This document shows, piece after piece, positions 29,267 to 39,615 of a stretch of 64,000 nucleotides of DNA. The first letter of the stretch is position 1; the number at the start of each line of letters is the position of its first letter. Source of the DNA: ZC4RG20 sp036381515. Lineage in GTDB: Bacteria; Pseudomonadota; Gammaproteobacteria; Steroidobacterales; Rariloculaceae. The stretch lies in the NCBI GenBank assembly GCA_036381515.1, contig DASVCR010000070.1, positions 1 through 64,000 on the forward strand, in the 5' to 3' direction. The notes under the pieces are model-generated. The model did not search any database. It had not been told where the DNA came from and worked only from the letters and a program-made list of their open reading frames with translations. The position numbers and the translations under genes were made by a program.

Positions 29267-30312
29267 CAGCCGCCCATCCTGTACATCTCGACGCGCTCGC
29301 GCTCGCGGTTTCGCAGCTGCGCACGGAGCTCGCTGTAGCGGTCCGCGCGCGCCCTCCACACGTTCTGCAGCAGCCCGATCAGCTCGGCGTCGCTCGCGCC
29401 GGCGCGGAGCGGCGAGCGCAGGTCCGTGCCGTGGGCGGCGAAGAGGCACGTGTAGAGCTTGCCTTCGGCGGACAGCCGCGCGCGATGGCAGTCGCCGCAG
29501 AACGGCTCGCTGACGGACGAGATGAAGCCGATCTCGCCCTGCCCGTCGACGAAGCGGTAGCGCGTCGCGACCTCGCCGCGGTAGTTCTTGTCGAGCGGCT
29601 CGAGCGGCCAGCGCGCGTGGATCAGGTCGCGCAGGACCTTCGACGGCACGACGTCCTCCGGCCGCCAGCCGTTCAGCGTGCCGACGTCCATGTACTCGAT
29701 GAAGCGAACGATCACACCGGTGCCGCGGAAATGCTCGACGAGATCGAGGACGCCGTGGTCGTTCTTGCCCTTCTGCACCATCGCGTTGACCTTGACCGGC
29801 GCGAAGCCAGCGGCCTGCGCCGCGTCGATCGCGGCGAGGACGGTCGCGACGTCGCCGCGGTCACCGTTCATCACGCGGTACGTCGCGTCGTCGAGGCTGT
29901 CGAGGCTCACGGTGACGCGCCTGAGCCCGGCGGCCTTGAGCGCCGCGGCGCGCTCCGCGAGCAGCGTGCCGTTCGTCGTCAGCGCGATGTCGTCCACGCC
30001 GGGAAGCTCCGCGAGCGCGGCGACGATGTCGACGAGGTCCTTGCGGAGCAGCGGCTCGCCGCCGGTCAGGCGGAATTTCGTGACGCCGAGCCTCAGGAAC
30101 AGGCTCGCGACCCGCTTGATCTCGCCCGGGGTCAGCCAGTGGGAGCGCGGCAGGAATTTGTGGCCGTCGCCGTAGACGTCGGCCGGCATGCAGTACGGGC
30201 AGCGGTAGTTGCAGCGGTCGATGACCGAGATCCGGAGGTCGCGGACGGGACGGTTCAGGCGGTCGCGGACCGCACCTTCGCCCTGCCACTGCGTTACGTT
30301 GCCGTTCGTCAT
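29266..30312 (-). CDS. moaA: GTP 3',8-cyclase MoaA
   Basis: 348 residues from ATG 30312; the open frame continues upstream but aligns poorly. A radical-SAM enzyme for the first step of molybdenum cofactor synthesis. The N-terminal [4Fe-4S] motif is Cys34-x3-Cys38-x2-Cys41 in DRCNYRCPYC. LTGGEPLLRKD is the SAM-contacting GGEP motif. The second cluster cysteines are in EPFCGDCHRARLSAEGKLYTC, and the C-terminal Gly-Gly required for activation is present. It leads the moaACDE operon; the intergenic stretch upstream (30313-30537) shows no structured leader that I can name as a Moco riboswitch. Confidence 0.95.
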   Translation of the reverse strand: MTNGNVTQWQGEGAVRDRLNRPVRDLRISVIDRCNYRCPYCMPADVYGDGHKFLPRSHWLTPGEIKRVASLFLRLGVTKFRLTGGEPLLRKDLVDIVAALAELPGVDDIALTTNGTLLAERAAALKAAGLRRVTVSLDSLDDATYRVMNGDRGDVATVLAAIDAAQAAGFAPVKVNAMVQKGKNDHGVLDLVEHFRGTGVIVRFIEYMDVGTLNGWRPEDVVPSKVLRDLIHARWPLEPLDKNYRGEVATRYRFVDGQGEIGFISSVSEPFCGDCHRARLSAEGKLYTCLFAAHGTDLRSPLRAGASDAELIGLLQNVWRARADRYSELRAQLRNRERERVEMYRMGG

Positions 30313-30537
30313 TGCGTTTCCTCTCGGTCGGCCCCGTATCTTAGCGCACTTGGGTCGGGGGGCTGCCGGTGCCGCACCGATAGCCTTCGACCGCGGGGCG
30401 GTGCCGCGCTGGCCCCTGGCCAGAAACCCTGTCGATCGTTGCGGGCATCGATTCGCTGCTCTCGGTACCGAATTCACCGGTCAGCGCCTTCAACCCGCTG
30501 CTCGCGGGCAGCTCGCGGCCTTGATTCAGCGCCGCGG

Positions 30538-30718
30538 GCATCATTCACGAACGTTTTGGCGACGCGGCAGGCCGCGGACGCGTCGTATCGCCTCTTGCCG
30601 GACCGCTGTGGATACATCCTTGTACGCTGCGGGCGCGGCGTCCCTGCCGCGCACGCTCCGGCAAGAGGCGATACGACGCGTCCGCGGCCGGAGACGGCGT
30701 GCCGTTCGTGAATGATGC
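30538..30718. repeat. 181-bp palindromic element, copy 1
   Basis: Nested inverted repeats. The outer arms (30538-30553 and 30703-30718, GCATCATTCACGAACG and its complement) are a perfect 16 bp. The inner arms (30571-30602 and 30657-30688, core GTCGTATCGCCTCTTGCCGG) are a perfect 32 bp. A GC-rich centre contains GGCGTCCCTGCCGCGC. A second copy lies at 33748-33859 in the opposite orientation. No transposase is encoded, so it looks like a MITE or REP-type element. From 30719 to 31046 there is only a short CGTCCGTGG-rich stretch and the leader of the methyltransferase gene. Confidence 0.85.
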
Positions 30719-31046
30719 GTCATGCGTCCGTGGCATCGTCCGTGGTCTCGTCCATGGTCGTCGACGTTCGTGGTCGATTTCCGGGCACGGAAATCGACAT
30801 CGGCGGGCCTTCGGTGTTCCGGGCGTGGCGGAAAGAGTTCCGAAACAAGCACCTGCGGGCGGGGGTGAAGTGCATTCCGCGAGGGGGCCGTGGCACAATA
30901 GCCGGAGGCCGGTCGGCTCGGAACTCCCGATGCGCGAGTGATGCGGTCGACCGTCTCGGCGGACGGTCGCGGTGGCCGTTCCGTCCGGAAAAAGCGACCC
31001 TCCGGGCGTTTCGGTGCGGCGGCTTGCAGCGGAGAAGAAAGCAATA

Positions 31047-32330
31047 ATGAACAGAAGTCGCGTGGAGCCTCTTGGCGTCCCGAGTTCCGGTTACGCGGCC
31101 GAGTCCGGCGCGGCGCCCGAAAGCCGCGGCGAGCCGACGGCGTTCGACCGCTTCCTGCTGAAGCAGATCGTCGGCCGTCTCGGCGACGCGAAGGTGACGG
31201 TCTCGCTGTGGGACGTGCCCGCCGAGAAGGCCGCGCCCCGGGACGGCGAGGTCGCGGTCCGGATCGCGGACCGTAAGGCGCTGCTGCAGCTGCTCGTGAA
31301 CCCGGAGCTGCACTTCGGCGATCTTTACAGCGCCGGGCGGATCGAGGTTCACGGCGATCTCCTGGCACTGCTCGACGCGGCGTACCGTTCGCTCGACCGG
31401 CAACCGGGCATCGCGGGCTGGATCGAGCGCAGCGGGCGGCGGCTCGCGCCGGATCTGTCCGAGTCGCGGCGTAACATCCATCACCATTACGACATCGGCA
31501 ACGAGTTCTACCGGCTGTGGCTCGATCGGGAAGCACTGCAGTACACGTGCGCGTACTACGCGTCGCCGGACATGACGATCGAGGAGGCGCAGCAGGCGAA
31601 GATGCACCACGTCTGCCGGAAGCTGCGGCTCGCCGCCGGCGAGCGCGTCGTCGAGGCCGGCAGCGGCTGGGGCGGGTTCGCGCTGTTCATGGCGAAGCAC
31701 TACGGCGTGCACGTGCGGAGCTTCAACATCTCGCGCGAGCAGGTCGCCCATGCGCGGGAGTGGGCCGAGCGTGAGGGTCTCGCAGATCGCGTCGAGTTCG
31801 TCGAGGACGACTACCGGAACGCGGCGACGAGGAGCTCCGGGCGCTACGACGCGTTCGTGTCGATCGGCATGCTCGAGCACGTCGGGCCGGGCAACTACGC
31901 GGCGCTCGGCAAGCTCATCGACTCGCTGATCACGCCGAACGGGCGCGGCCTGATCCACAGCATCGGCCGCGACAAGCCCGAGCGGCTGAACCCATGGATC
32001 GACAAGCGGATCTTCCCGGGCGCCTATCCTCCGACCCTGCGGCAGATGATGGACATCTTCGAGCCGAACGGCCTGTCGGTGCTCGACGTCGAGAACATCA
32101 GGCTGCACTACGCCGAGACGCTGCGGGCGTGGCTCGCCCGCTACGAGGAGAACGTCGACAAGGTCCGCGCGATGTTCGACGAGACGTTCGTGCGCGCGTG
32201 GCGGCTCTACCTCGCCGGCTCGATCATGGCATTCGTGCACGGGAAGCTGCAGCTCTTCCAGGTGGTCTTCGCGCGCAGCGGCATGAACGATATCCCGTGG
32301 ACGCGCGCGCACGTCTACGAGCGCGGTTGA
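31047..32330 (+). CDS. Cyclopropane-fatty-acyl-phospholipid synthase family methyltransferase (TmsB/BfaB-like)
   Basis: 427 residues from ATG 31047 (GGAGAAGAA ribosome binding site). A SAM-dependent methyltransferase that adds a methylene group across a double bond of membrane phospholipid acyl chains. Diagnostic motifs are NIHHHYDIGNEFYRLWLD, TCAYY, the SAM-binding VVEAGSGWGGFALFMAKHY and ISREQVAHARE. A partner FAD oxidoreductase starts 4 bases after the stop. This pair matches the known 10-methyl-branched fatty acid systems (TmsB/TmsA, BfaB/BfaA), in which the methyltransferase makes a 10-methylene acyl chain that the second protein reduces. A simple cyclopropane synthase remains the alternative. 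Confidence 0.88.
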   Translation: MNRSRVEPLGVPSSGYAAESGAAPESRGEPTAFDRFLLKQIVGRLGDAKVTVSLWDVPAEKAAPRDGEVAVRIADRKALLQLLVNPELHFGDLYSAGRIEVHGDLLALLDAAYRSLDRQPGIAGWIERSGRRLAPDLSESRRNIHHHYDIGNEFYRLWLDREALQYTCAYYASPDMTIEEAQQAKMHHVCRKLRLAAGERVVEAGSGWGGFALFMAKHYGVHVRSFNISREQVAHAREWAEREGLADRVEFVEDDYRNAATRSSGRYDAFVSIGMLEHVGPGNYAALGKLIDSLITPNGRGLIHSIGRDKPERLNPWIDKRIFPGAYPPTLRQMMDIFEPNGLSVLDVENIRLHYAETLRAWLARYEENVDKVRAMFDETFVRAWRLYLAGSIMAFVHGKLQLFQVVFARSGMNDIPWTRAHVYERG

Positions 32331-32334
32331 CGAG

Positions 32335-33681
32335 GTGAGCGCGCACGCCGGGGCGGCCGGCTACGAGCGAAAGAAGGCGCGGCTCGCGGAGAGCTGGAGC
32401 GACGGCGAAGGCCAGCTCAAGCTCGCGAAGTCGACGATCTCGAACCTGTTCCGCTACCAGCCGCGGGAAACGGCCGCGAAGCGCATCTCGCTCGGCGAGT
32501 TCAGCGACGTCATCGCGCTCGACGCCGACGCGCGCACGCTCGACGTCGAGGGCCTCGCGACGTTCGAGACCGTCGCCGACTACGCGCTCGCGCGCGGCTT
32601 CGTGCCGCTCGTCGTGCCGGAGCTGAAGCACATCACGGTCGGCGGCGCGACGGTCGGGATCGGCATCGAGTCGACGTGCTTCCGCAACGGCTTCGTGCAC
32701 GACGGGCTCCTCGAGGCCGACGTGCTGCTGCCGGGCGGACGCATCGTGACCGCGTCGCCGTCGAACGGGCACGCGGACCTCTTCGCGGCGCTGCCGAACT
32801 CGTACGGCACGCTCGGCTACATCCTCCGCGCCCGGCTCGCGCTCGAGCCCGCGAAGCGTTACGTGCATCTGCACATGGAGACGCTCGGCAGCGCGCGCGC
32901 GTATCTCGACGCGATGCGCGCCGCCGCCGAGTCAACCGCGCACGACTTCGTCGAAGGGCTCGTGTTCGAGGACGGCCGGTACATCCTGATGACGGGCCGC
33001 TACGCGGACGACGTGCCCGCGGTCGACGACATCCTGCGCCGCAACGTCTTCTACAAGCTCGTGCAGCAGCGCAGCGACATCTACCTCACGACGCGCGACT
33101 ACCTGTTCCGCTACGACCCCGAGTGGTTCTGGAACATCCCGGAGGGGATCGGCTACGCGCTGTTCCGCCGCTATGCGCCGGCGCGCTTCCGCAACTCGAG
33201 CTTCTACACGCGTTACGTCGCGTTCAAGGCGAAGCTCGCGGAGCGGCTGCCCGGCCGCGGCGAGCCCGACACGGAGCCGCTGATCCAGGACTGGGAGGTG
33301 CCGTGGGAGCACGCCGAGGCGCTGCTCGAGTTCGCGCTGCGCGAGGTGCGGCTCGACGGGCGGCCGTGGGCAGCGGTGCCGATCAGGACGCCTCGGCAGC
33401 CGACGCTCTATCCGATCCGGCCGAACACGCTCTACTTCAATCTCGGCTGCTATTTGCAGGTGCGCAAGCCCGAGGGCAAACCGCCCTACTACTACACGAA
33501 GATCCTCGACGAGAAATGCTTCGAGCTCGGCGGCATCAAGATGCTCTACTCGTCGTCGTTCATGACGGAGGAAGAGTTCGATGCGCGATACAACGGGGCG
33601 GCGTATCGGGAGCTCAAGGCGAAGTACGACCCGGACGGACGCGCGCGGACGCTCTACGCGAAGGTCGTGCTCCCCCCCTGA
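32335..33681 (+). CDS. FAD-binding oxidoreductase (TmsA/BfaA or DHCR24-like)
   Basis: 448 residues from GTG 32335. An FAD-binding type 4 (PCMH/VAO-like) domain is visible in FVPLVVPELKHITVGGATVGIGIES and the following LPNSYGTLGYILRARLAL. The C-terminal substrate domain ends with an aromatic-rich YFNLGCYLQVRKPEGKPPYYYTK. This layout is that of DHCR24-like sterol reductases and of TmsA/BfaA, which reduces the methylene group introduced by the upstream methyltransferase. Translational coupling (4 bases) supports a shared pathway. Reduction of another unsaturated lipid is possible. Confidence 0.8.
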   Translation: MSAHAGAAGYERKKARLAESWSDGEGQLKLAKSTISNLFRYQPRETAAKRISLGEFSDVIALDADARTLDVEGLATFETVADYALARGFVPLVVPELKHITVGGATVGIGIESTCFRNGFVHDGLLEADVLLPGGRIVTASPSNGHADLFAALPNSYGTLGYILRARLALEPAKRYVHLHMETLGSARAYLDAMRAAAESTAHDFVEGLVFEDGRYILMTGRYADDVPAVDDILRRNVFYKLVQQRSDIYLTTRDYLFRYDPEWFWNIPEGIGYALFRRYAPARFRNSSFYTRYVAFKAKLAERLPGRGEPDTEPLIQDWEVPWEHAEALLEFALREVRLDGRPWAAVPIRTPRQPTLYPIRPNTLYFNLGCYLQVRKPEGKPPYYYTKILDEKCFELGGIKMLYSSSFMTEEEFDARYNGAAYRELKAKYDPDGRARTLYAKVVLPP

Positions 33682-33747
33682 CTCACGCCCCCGGCGGAGT
33701 GTCGTATCGGCTCGTGTCAGGGCGTGCGCTGCCCTTTAGTGCCCCTC

Positions 33748-33859
33748 GCGGACGTGTCGTATCGCCTCTTGCCGGAGCATGCGCGGCAGGGATGCCGCGC
33801 ACGCAGCCTACAGGGACGTACTTGTGGCGGTCCGGCAAGAGGCGACACGACACGTCCGC
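33748..33859. repeat. Palindromic element, copy 2 (inverted relative to copy 1)
   Basis: Arms 33748-33776 and 33831-33859 (core GTCGTATCGCCTCTTGCCGG) pair at 28 of 29 positions. The centre, read on the minus strand, aligns with the centre of copy 1 (GTACGTCCCTGTAGGCTGCG followed by a GGCATCCCTGCCGCGC block). The outer arms of copy 1 are missing. It sits between the convergent stops of the FAD oxidoreductase gene and glnS. Confidence 0.82.
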
Positions 33860-33887
33860 CTCCGGGACCGCGACTACGCCCCCATGA

Positions 33888-35585
<1,698 letters not shown>

Positions 35586-35692
35586 GGCGAAGGATTGTAG
35601 TCGAACGCCGAGGGCGTAGCCCGTTGGGCGATTTCGGCGACTTCGGGGACAGGCTCGTGCGGGCGCGGCGGCGGACGCCGGCGCGGGCGCAA

Positions 35693-36388
35693 TCAGCCGC
35701 CGGCGGCGAGCTCGAACGTGAAGCTGCGGCAGGCCGGAAGCGTCGCGTCGTCGTCGCCCCAGCTCCGATAGCTGGATGCGGCGACGGCATCGAGCGTCGG
35801 CCCGCGGAACAGGTCGTCCGTCGTCTCTACGATCGCGGGCCGCTCGATCTCGCCGGCGCCGGTCACGATGAAGCAGCTGACGGTCCTGCCTTCCTTCGCC
35901 TCCCGAATCGCGCTCAGCGGGTAGCGGGGACTCGCCATCACGGCGGGCATCAGGACCGGCAGCAGGCCGGCAACCGCGGGCGGCTCGTCGTCGACCGCGT
36001 ATGCGGTCGCGGCGCACCACCACCCTCCGCGGTCCCCGATGCCGAGCCACGTGCCGCCGAGGTCCGCGCCAGCGGCGCTCGCGACGAAAAGGCGGCCGTT
36101 CAAGCCGTCGTCGAGCTCGATACGGTCGCGTGTCCGGCGCCATGCCCCGAGCGGCTGCCACTCTCCGTCCTTCGACTCCGCAGGCCGCGCGATGCGCGCG
36201 CCGCCGTCGTCGGCAAGCGCGAGATAGAAGCGCTGATCGCCGGACTCGCCGTACAGCAGGCAGCTCCACACGCCGACCGGATCGACGTCGGCTTCGTGCG
36301 CGGCGCCGGCGGACGCCGCGGCCGCAAGCCCCGCGATCGCGGCCGCCGCGCACCAGCGTCCCCGGTCGCGCGCGGCGTGCGGGCTCAC
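35693..36388 (-). CDS. Exported protein with TonB-like C-terminal domain
   Basis: 231 residues if started at GTG 36388, which overlaps the stop of the upstream TPR gene in GTGA. A hydrophobic signal segment CAAAAIAGLAAAASAGAA lies near residue 13. The C-terminal 85 residues (SPRYPLSAIREAKEGRTVSCFIVTGAGEIERPAIVETTDDLF) fit a TonB C-terminal fold, including the yP..A...g.eG.v...f.v...G pattern. There is no proline-rich spacer or membrane anchor of a true TonB, so it is probably a periplasmic protein of unknown role. The overlap with the TPR gene shows a two-gene operon. Confidence 0.68.
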   Translation of the reverse strand: MSPHAARDRGRWCAAAAIAGLAAAASAGAAHEADVDPVGVWSCLLYGESGDQRFYLALADDGGARIARPAESKDGEWQPLGAWRRTRDRIELDDGLNGRLFVASAAGADLGGTWLGIGDRGGWWCAATAYAVDDEPPAVAGLLPVLMPAVMASPRYPLSAIREAKEGRTVSCFIVTGAGEIERPAIVETTDDLFRGPTLDAVAASSYRSWGDDDATLPACRSFTFELAAGG

Positions 36389-36867
36389 TGCCTGTTCTCC
36401 ATCGTCACGCGCGGCCGCAACGTCTTCTCGTTGATCAGGCCGCGCATCTGCCTGACCTGCGGCGCGCTCGGCGCGAGGCTCGCGGCCGCGTCGATGTCCG
36501 CGGTCGCCTCGGCATACATGCCCTTCTGCCAGTACGCGAACGAGCGGTTGCTGTACGCGCGCCAGTTGCGCGGATCGAGCTCGACGGACTCGTCGCAGAA
36601 GCCGATCGCGACGTCGGGCTCGCCCTTCGCGGCATGCGCCGCGCAGAGATTCGCGAGCGCGGCGGCCTTGAGCCGCGTCGTCACCGGCTCGGTCTCGAGC
36701 CCCTCGATCGTGAGACGGATCCCGTCGTCGTAGCGGCCGGCCCGGATCGCGTCCGCGCCTGCCGCGAGCAGCGGCGTGCGCTCGCCGAATACGGAGCGGC
36801 TGTCCGGCTGAGCCGAGGCTGCGGGGAGGAAAGCGGCGAGGCTCGCGACGACGAGGAAGCGGCCCAT
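36385..36867 (-). CDS. Small exported TPR protein
   Basis: 160 residues with a signal peptide (AASLAAFLPAASA, cleavage near residue 19). Three tetratricopeptide-like repeats follow, best seen in ALANLCAAHAAKGEPDVAIGFCDESVELDP and WRAYSNRSFAYWQKGMYAEATADIDAAASLAP. TPRs mediate protein contacts in the periplasm. It is co-transcribed with the TonB_C-like gene that overlaps its stop. Divergent from moeA. Confidence 0.78.
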   Translation of the reverse strand: MGRFLVVASLAAFLPAASAQPDSRSVFGERTPLLAAGADAIRAGRYDDGIRLTIEGLETEPVTTRLKAAALANLCAAHAAKGEPDVAIGFCDESVELDPRNWRAYSNRSFAYWQKGMYAEATADIDAAASLAPSAPQVRQMRGLINEKTLRPRVTMENRQ

Positions 36868-36932
36868 GGCGTGTTGCCTCCTGCGCCATAGTATAGCATC
36901 GTGACCGGCCCGGGTCGGGTCGCGGAACCGTC

Positions 36933-38132
36933 ATGACCGAGGTCACCGAAGCCGAAGCGCTGATCCTTTCGCGGATGCCGAAGATGCCCGCCGCGCGCGA
37001 GCCGCTCGCGCGCTGCGTCGGCCGCGTGCTCGCGGAGGACGTGACCGCGGAGCGCGACCAGCCGCCATTCGACCGCGTGACGATGGACGGCATCGCGATC
37101 CGGCACGCGGACTTCGCCGGCGGCACCCGCCGCTTCGCGCTCGCGGGGACGCAGGCGGCAGGCTCCCCCCCGCTCGAGCGGCGCCGGCCCGGCGAATGCG
37201 TCGAGGTCATGACCGGCGCGATGCTGCCGCGCGGCTGCGACACGGTCGTGCCGGTCGAGCGGCTCGAGCGGCACGGCGCGGAGGTCGAGATCGCGGCCGA
37301 CACCGATGTGGTCGAAGGTCAGTTCGTCCACCGCCGCGGCAGCGATCGGCCGGCCGGCAGCATCGTGCTCGCGCGAGGCATGCGGATCGGCGGTCCCGAG
37401 ATGGCGGTGCTCGCGAGCGCGGGCCGCGCCGAGGTCGCGGTCGCGGCGCTCCCCCGTATCGCGGTCGTGTCGACCGGCGACGAGCTCGTCGACGTCGACG
37501 AGCCGGTCGCGCCGCATCAGATCCGCTCGTGCAACGACCGTGCGATCGAGGCGGCGATCGTCCGCCATGTGCTCGGCGCCGTCACGCGTGCGAAGCTCCC
37601 GGACGACGAGCAGGTCCTGCTCGACGCGCTCGCCCGGCTCCATGCCGAGCACGACATGCTGATCCTGTCGGGCGGAGTGTCGATGGGGCAGTTCGATTTC
37701 GTGCCGGCCGTGCTCGAGCGGCTCGGCGTCGAGCTCGTGTTCCACAAGATCGAGCAGCGGCCGGGGCGGCCGATGTGGTTCGGGATGTCCCGCGACGGGA
37801 AGCCCGTGTTCGCGCTGCCGGGCAATCCCGTCTCGACCCTCGTCTGCACGACGCGCTACGTGCTGCCGGCGCTCCGCGCATCGCTCGGGCTTACGCCGTA
37901 CCAGGCGGAGCATGCCGTGCTCGCCGCCGAAGTCTCGATGCCCGCGCGCCTCTCGTACTTCGTGCCGGTCGTGCTGACGTCGCGCGAGGACGGCGCGCTG
38001 GTCGCCGAGCCGAGGCCGACGAACACGTCGGGCGACTTCATCACGCTCGCCGGCACCGACGGATTCGTCGAGCTGCCGCGCGGCCCTTCCGCCTACGCGC
38101 CGGGCACCGCGGTCAGGCTGTTCCGCTGGTGA
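36933..38132 (+). CDS. moeA: Molybdopterin molybdenumtransferase MoeA
   Basis: 399 residues. Inserts molybdate into adenylylated molybdopterin, the last common step of molybdenum cofactor synthesis. PFDRVTMDGIAI (residues 49-60) is the conserved N-terminal signature. VEVMTGAMLPRGCDTVVPVE, VVSTGDELVDVDEPV, LSGGVSMGQFDFVPAVLE and FALPGNPVSTLV follow in the standard MoeA order. The gene lies alone, 6.6 kb from the moa operon, and its stop TGA runs directly into a palindromic repeat. Confidence 0.96.
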   Translation: MTEVTEAEALILSRMPKMPAAREPLARCVGRVLAEDVTAERDQPPFDRVTMDGIAIRHADFAGGTRRFALAGTQAAGSPPLERRRPGECVEVMTGAMLPRGCDTVVPVERLERHGAEVEIAADTDVVEGQFVHRRGSDRPAGSIVLARGMRIGGPEMAVLASAGRAEVAVAALPRIAVVSTGDELVDVDEPVAPHQIRSCNDRAIEAAIVRHVLGAVTRAKLPDDEQVLLDALARLHAEHDMLILSGGVSMGQFDFVPAVLERLGVELVFHKIEQRPGRPMWFGMSRDGKPVFALPGNPVSTLVCTTRYVLPALRASLGLTPYQAEHAVLAAEVSMPARLSYFVPVVLTSREDGALVAEPRPTNTSGDFITLAGTDGFVELPRGPSAYAPGTAVRLFRW

Positions 38133-38219
38133 AAATCGTGTCGGACACCTTTTCCGTCGAAAATTGTGTCAGACACCTTTTTCCGTCGGAAAAAGGTGTC
38201 TGACACAATTTTTCTTGTG
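38133..38219. repeat. GGTGTCTGACACC palindromes between convergent stops
   Basis: One partial copy (GTGTCGGACACC, about 38139-38150) is followed by a perfect 26-bp inverted repeat with a one-base loop (38160-38185 and 38187-38212, core GTGTCAGACACCTTTTTCCG). It fills the whole 87 bases between the moeA stop and the DUF3570 stop, with T or A runs on both sides. It can act as a bidirectional transcription terminator. The same family occurs inside nirB at 61090. Confidence 0.85.
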
Positions 38220-39383
38220 CTAGAACCAGAACGACAGGTAGAGCTGCACGACGTCCGCGTCGAACGAATAGAACGGCTCGTCGCCCGGCGCGCCGCCGCG
38301 CGTCACGTCGCGGAAGTCGGCGTAGTCGAACAGGATGTGGTCGTACGCGATGTTGACCGTGCCGCGCTCGACGAATCGCCAGCCGCCGCGCAGCACGTCG
38401 TAGCTCGCGCCGAGCCGGAACGTCGTGCTGTCGAACGTGCTGAGCTCCTTGTCGCGCGCCATGAAGTTCTGGAACCGCGAGCGCGGGAAGAGGTCGCGGT
38501 AGAACGACGCCGCCGTCTGCGAGTAGCCGCGTACCTTCGCCTCGATGACCCAGCCGCCGTCGATCGGATGCGTGTAGCCGAGCTCGAACGTGTCCGCGCG
38601 GATGTCCCACGTGTCGGTGTAAGTCCGATACTCCGCGTGCAGCGCCGCACGGTACGGCAGGTAGTAGCGCAGCCGGATCGCCGCCGCGTCGCTCGTCCGC
38701 GTGCGCGGATAGACCTCCGACTCCCACGAGTAGCCGCGCGGGTTTTCGTCGTCGATAAAACGCACGGACCGATACGGGTTGTTCAGAAAGCCCTCGTCGG
38801 TGATCGTCTCGAACGAGAGGCCGAGCAGCAGGCTCCGCGTCAGGATCTGCGAGAGGCCGAGCCGATATTGTCGTCTGTCGACGTCGGCGGAGAACTCCGA
38901 GTCGCCGCGGCGGCGCACCTCGTCGCTGCCGACGGAATAACCGAGCGACAGCGTCGTCAGGTCGCCGAAGAAGTCCTGGCTGACGCCGACGCTGAACGTG
39001 TCGGCCGTGTAGTCGTTCTCCTCGCTCGACGTGAAGCCGAGGTTCAGCAGCCAGCTGTCGTGCAGATAGTCGAAGCCGACCGAGTACTGCGTGCGCTCCT
39101 CGGTGTACGGGCTCGCGGTGGACACGACGTCTATCGACGCGCTCGACACGCGGTCGACGTAGTAGTTCGCCGAGGCCGAGAACTTGTCCGCGAACTGCTT
39201 GCGCACGAGCAGCGAAGGCCCCTGGATCGTGACCCCTCCGCCGTCGTACGAGTGAAACAGCACGTCGGCGCGCTCCTCGGGCAGCACGCCCGCAACCGCC
39301 GGCAACGCGAGCGCGACGAGCGCGGCCAGGACGGCCGCGGCCTTCGCGACGCGGGCGCCCGCGCGGCCTTCAATTACAGCCAC
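38220..39383 (-). CDS. DUF3570 outer-membrane beta-barrel protein
   Basis: 387 residues from GTG 39383, which overlaps the upstream DUF4266 gene by 14 bases. A hydrophobic signal segment (VAKAAAVLAALVALALPAVAG) is followed by the DUF3570 signature ERADVLFHSYDGGGVTIQGPSLLVRK. Alternating beta-strands follow, ending in DADVVQLYLSFWF with a terminal Phe, as in outer-membrane barrels. In other bacteria DUF3570 genes sit with DUF4266, a TlpA-like thioredoxin and often ApbE flavin transferase. The first two are here; ApbE is not. Function unknown. Last gene of a six-gene minus-strand run. Confidence 0.88.
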   Translation of the reverse strand: MAVIEGRAGARVAKAAAVLAALVALALPAVAGVLPEERADVLFHSYDGGGVTIQGPSLLVRKQFADKFSASANYYVDRVSSASIDVVSTASPYTEERTQYSVGFDYLHDSWLLNLGFTSSEENDYTADTFSVGVSQDFFGDLTTLSLGYSVGSDEVRRRGDSEFSADVDRRQYRLGLSQILTRSLLLGLSFETITDEGFLNNPYRSVRFIDDENPRGYSWESEVYPRTRTSDAAAIRLRYYLPYRAALHAEYRTYTDTWDIRADTFELGYTHPIDGGWVIEAKVRGYSQTAASFYRDLFPRSRFQNFMARDKELSTFDSTTFRLGASYDVLRGGWRFVERGTVNIAYDHILFDYADFRDVTRGGAPGDEPFYSFDADVVQLYLSFWF

Positions 39384-39615
39384 ATCCGCCCCCGGCGCTG
39401 CCGGTCGCGCCCCGCGCACCCTCGCGCGCCTCGTAGACGTGATGCATGTAGGCGCTCGACACGGGGTCCCGGTCCCACGACATGATCGGATCGGCGAGCC
39501 GGTCGCGCTCGTAGGGCTTCACCCACGGCTCGACCGCGCATCCCGCGAAGAGCGGCAGCGCCGCGATGCACGCGAGCCCCGCCGCCCGAAGCCTCGTCGT
39601 ACGCAACGTGCTCAT
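39370..39615 (-). CDS. DUF4266 small lipoprotein
   Basis: 81 residues. The lipobox is LFAGC with Cys26, followed by VEPWVKPYERDRLADPIMSW, the DUF4266 signature, and a glycine/cysteine-rich end GGGCGCN. The start overlaps the thioredoxin stop in ATGA and the stop overlaps the DUF3570 start, so the three are coupled. Likely anchored in the inner leaflet of the outer membrane. Function unknown; the C-terminal CxC could bind metal or be a redox target of the neighbouring thioredoxin (inference). Confidence 0.88.
   Translation of the reverse strand: MSTLRTTRLRAAGLACIAALPLFAGCAVEPWVKPYERDRLADPIMSWDRDPVSSAYMHHVYEAREGARGATGSAGGGCGCN

Noticed and set aside
30313..30537. Moco riboswitch upstream of moaA
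   Set aside because: The leader shows no recognisable conserved core or stem arrangement of that class.
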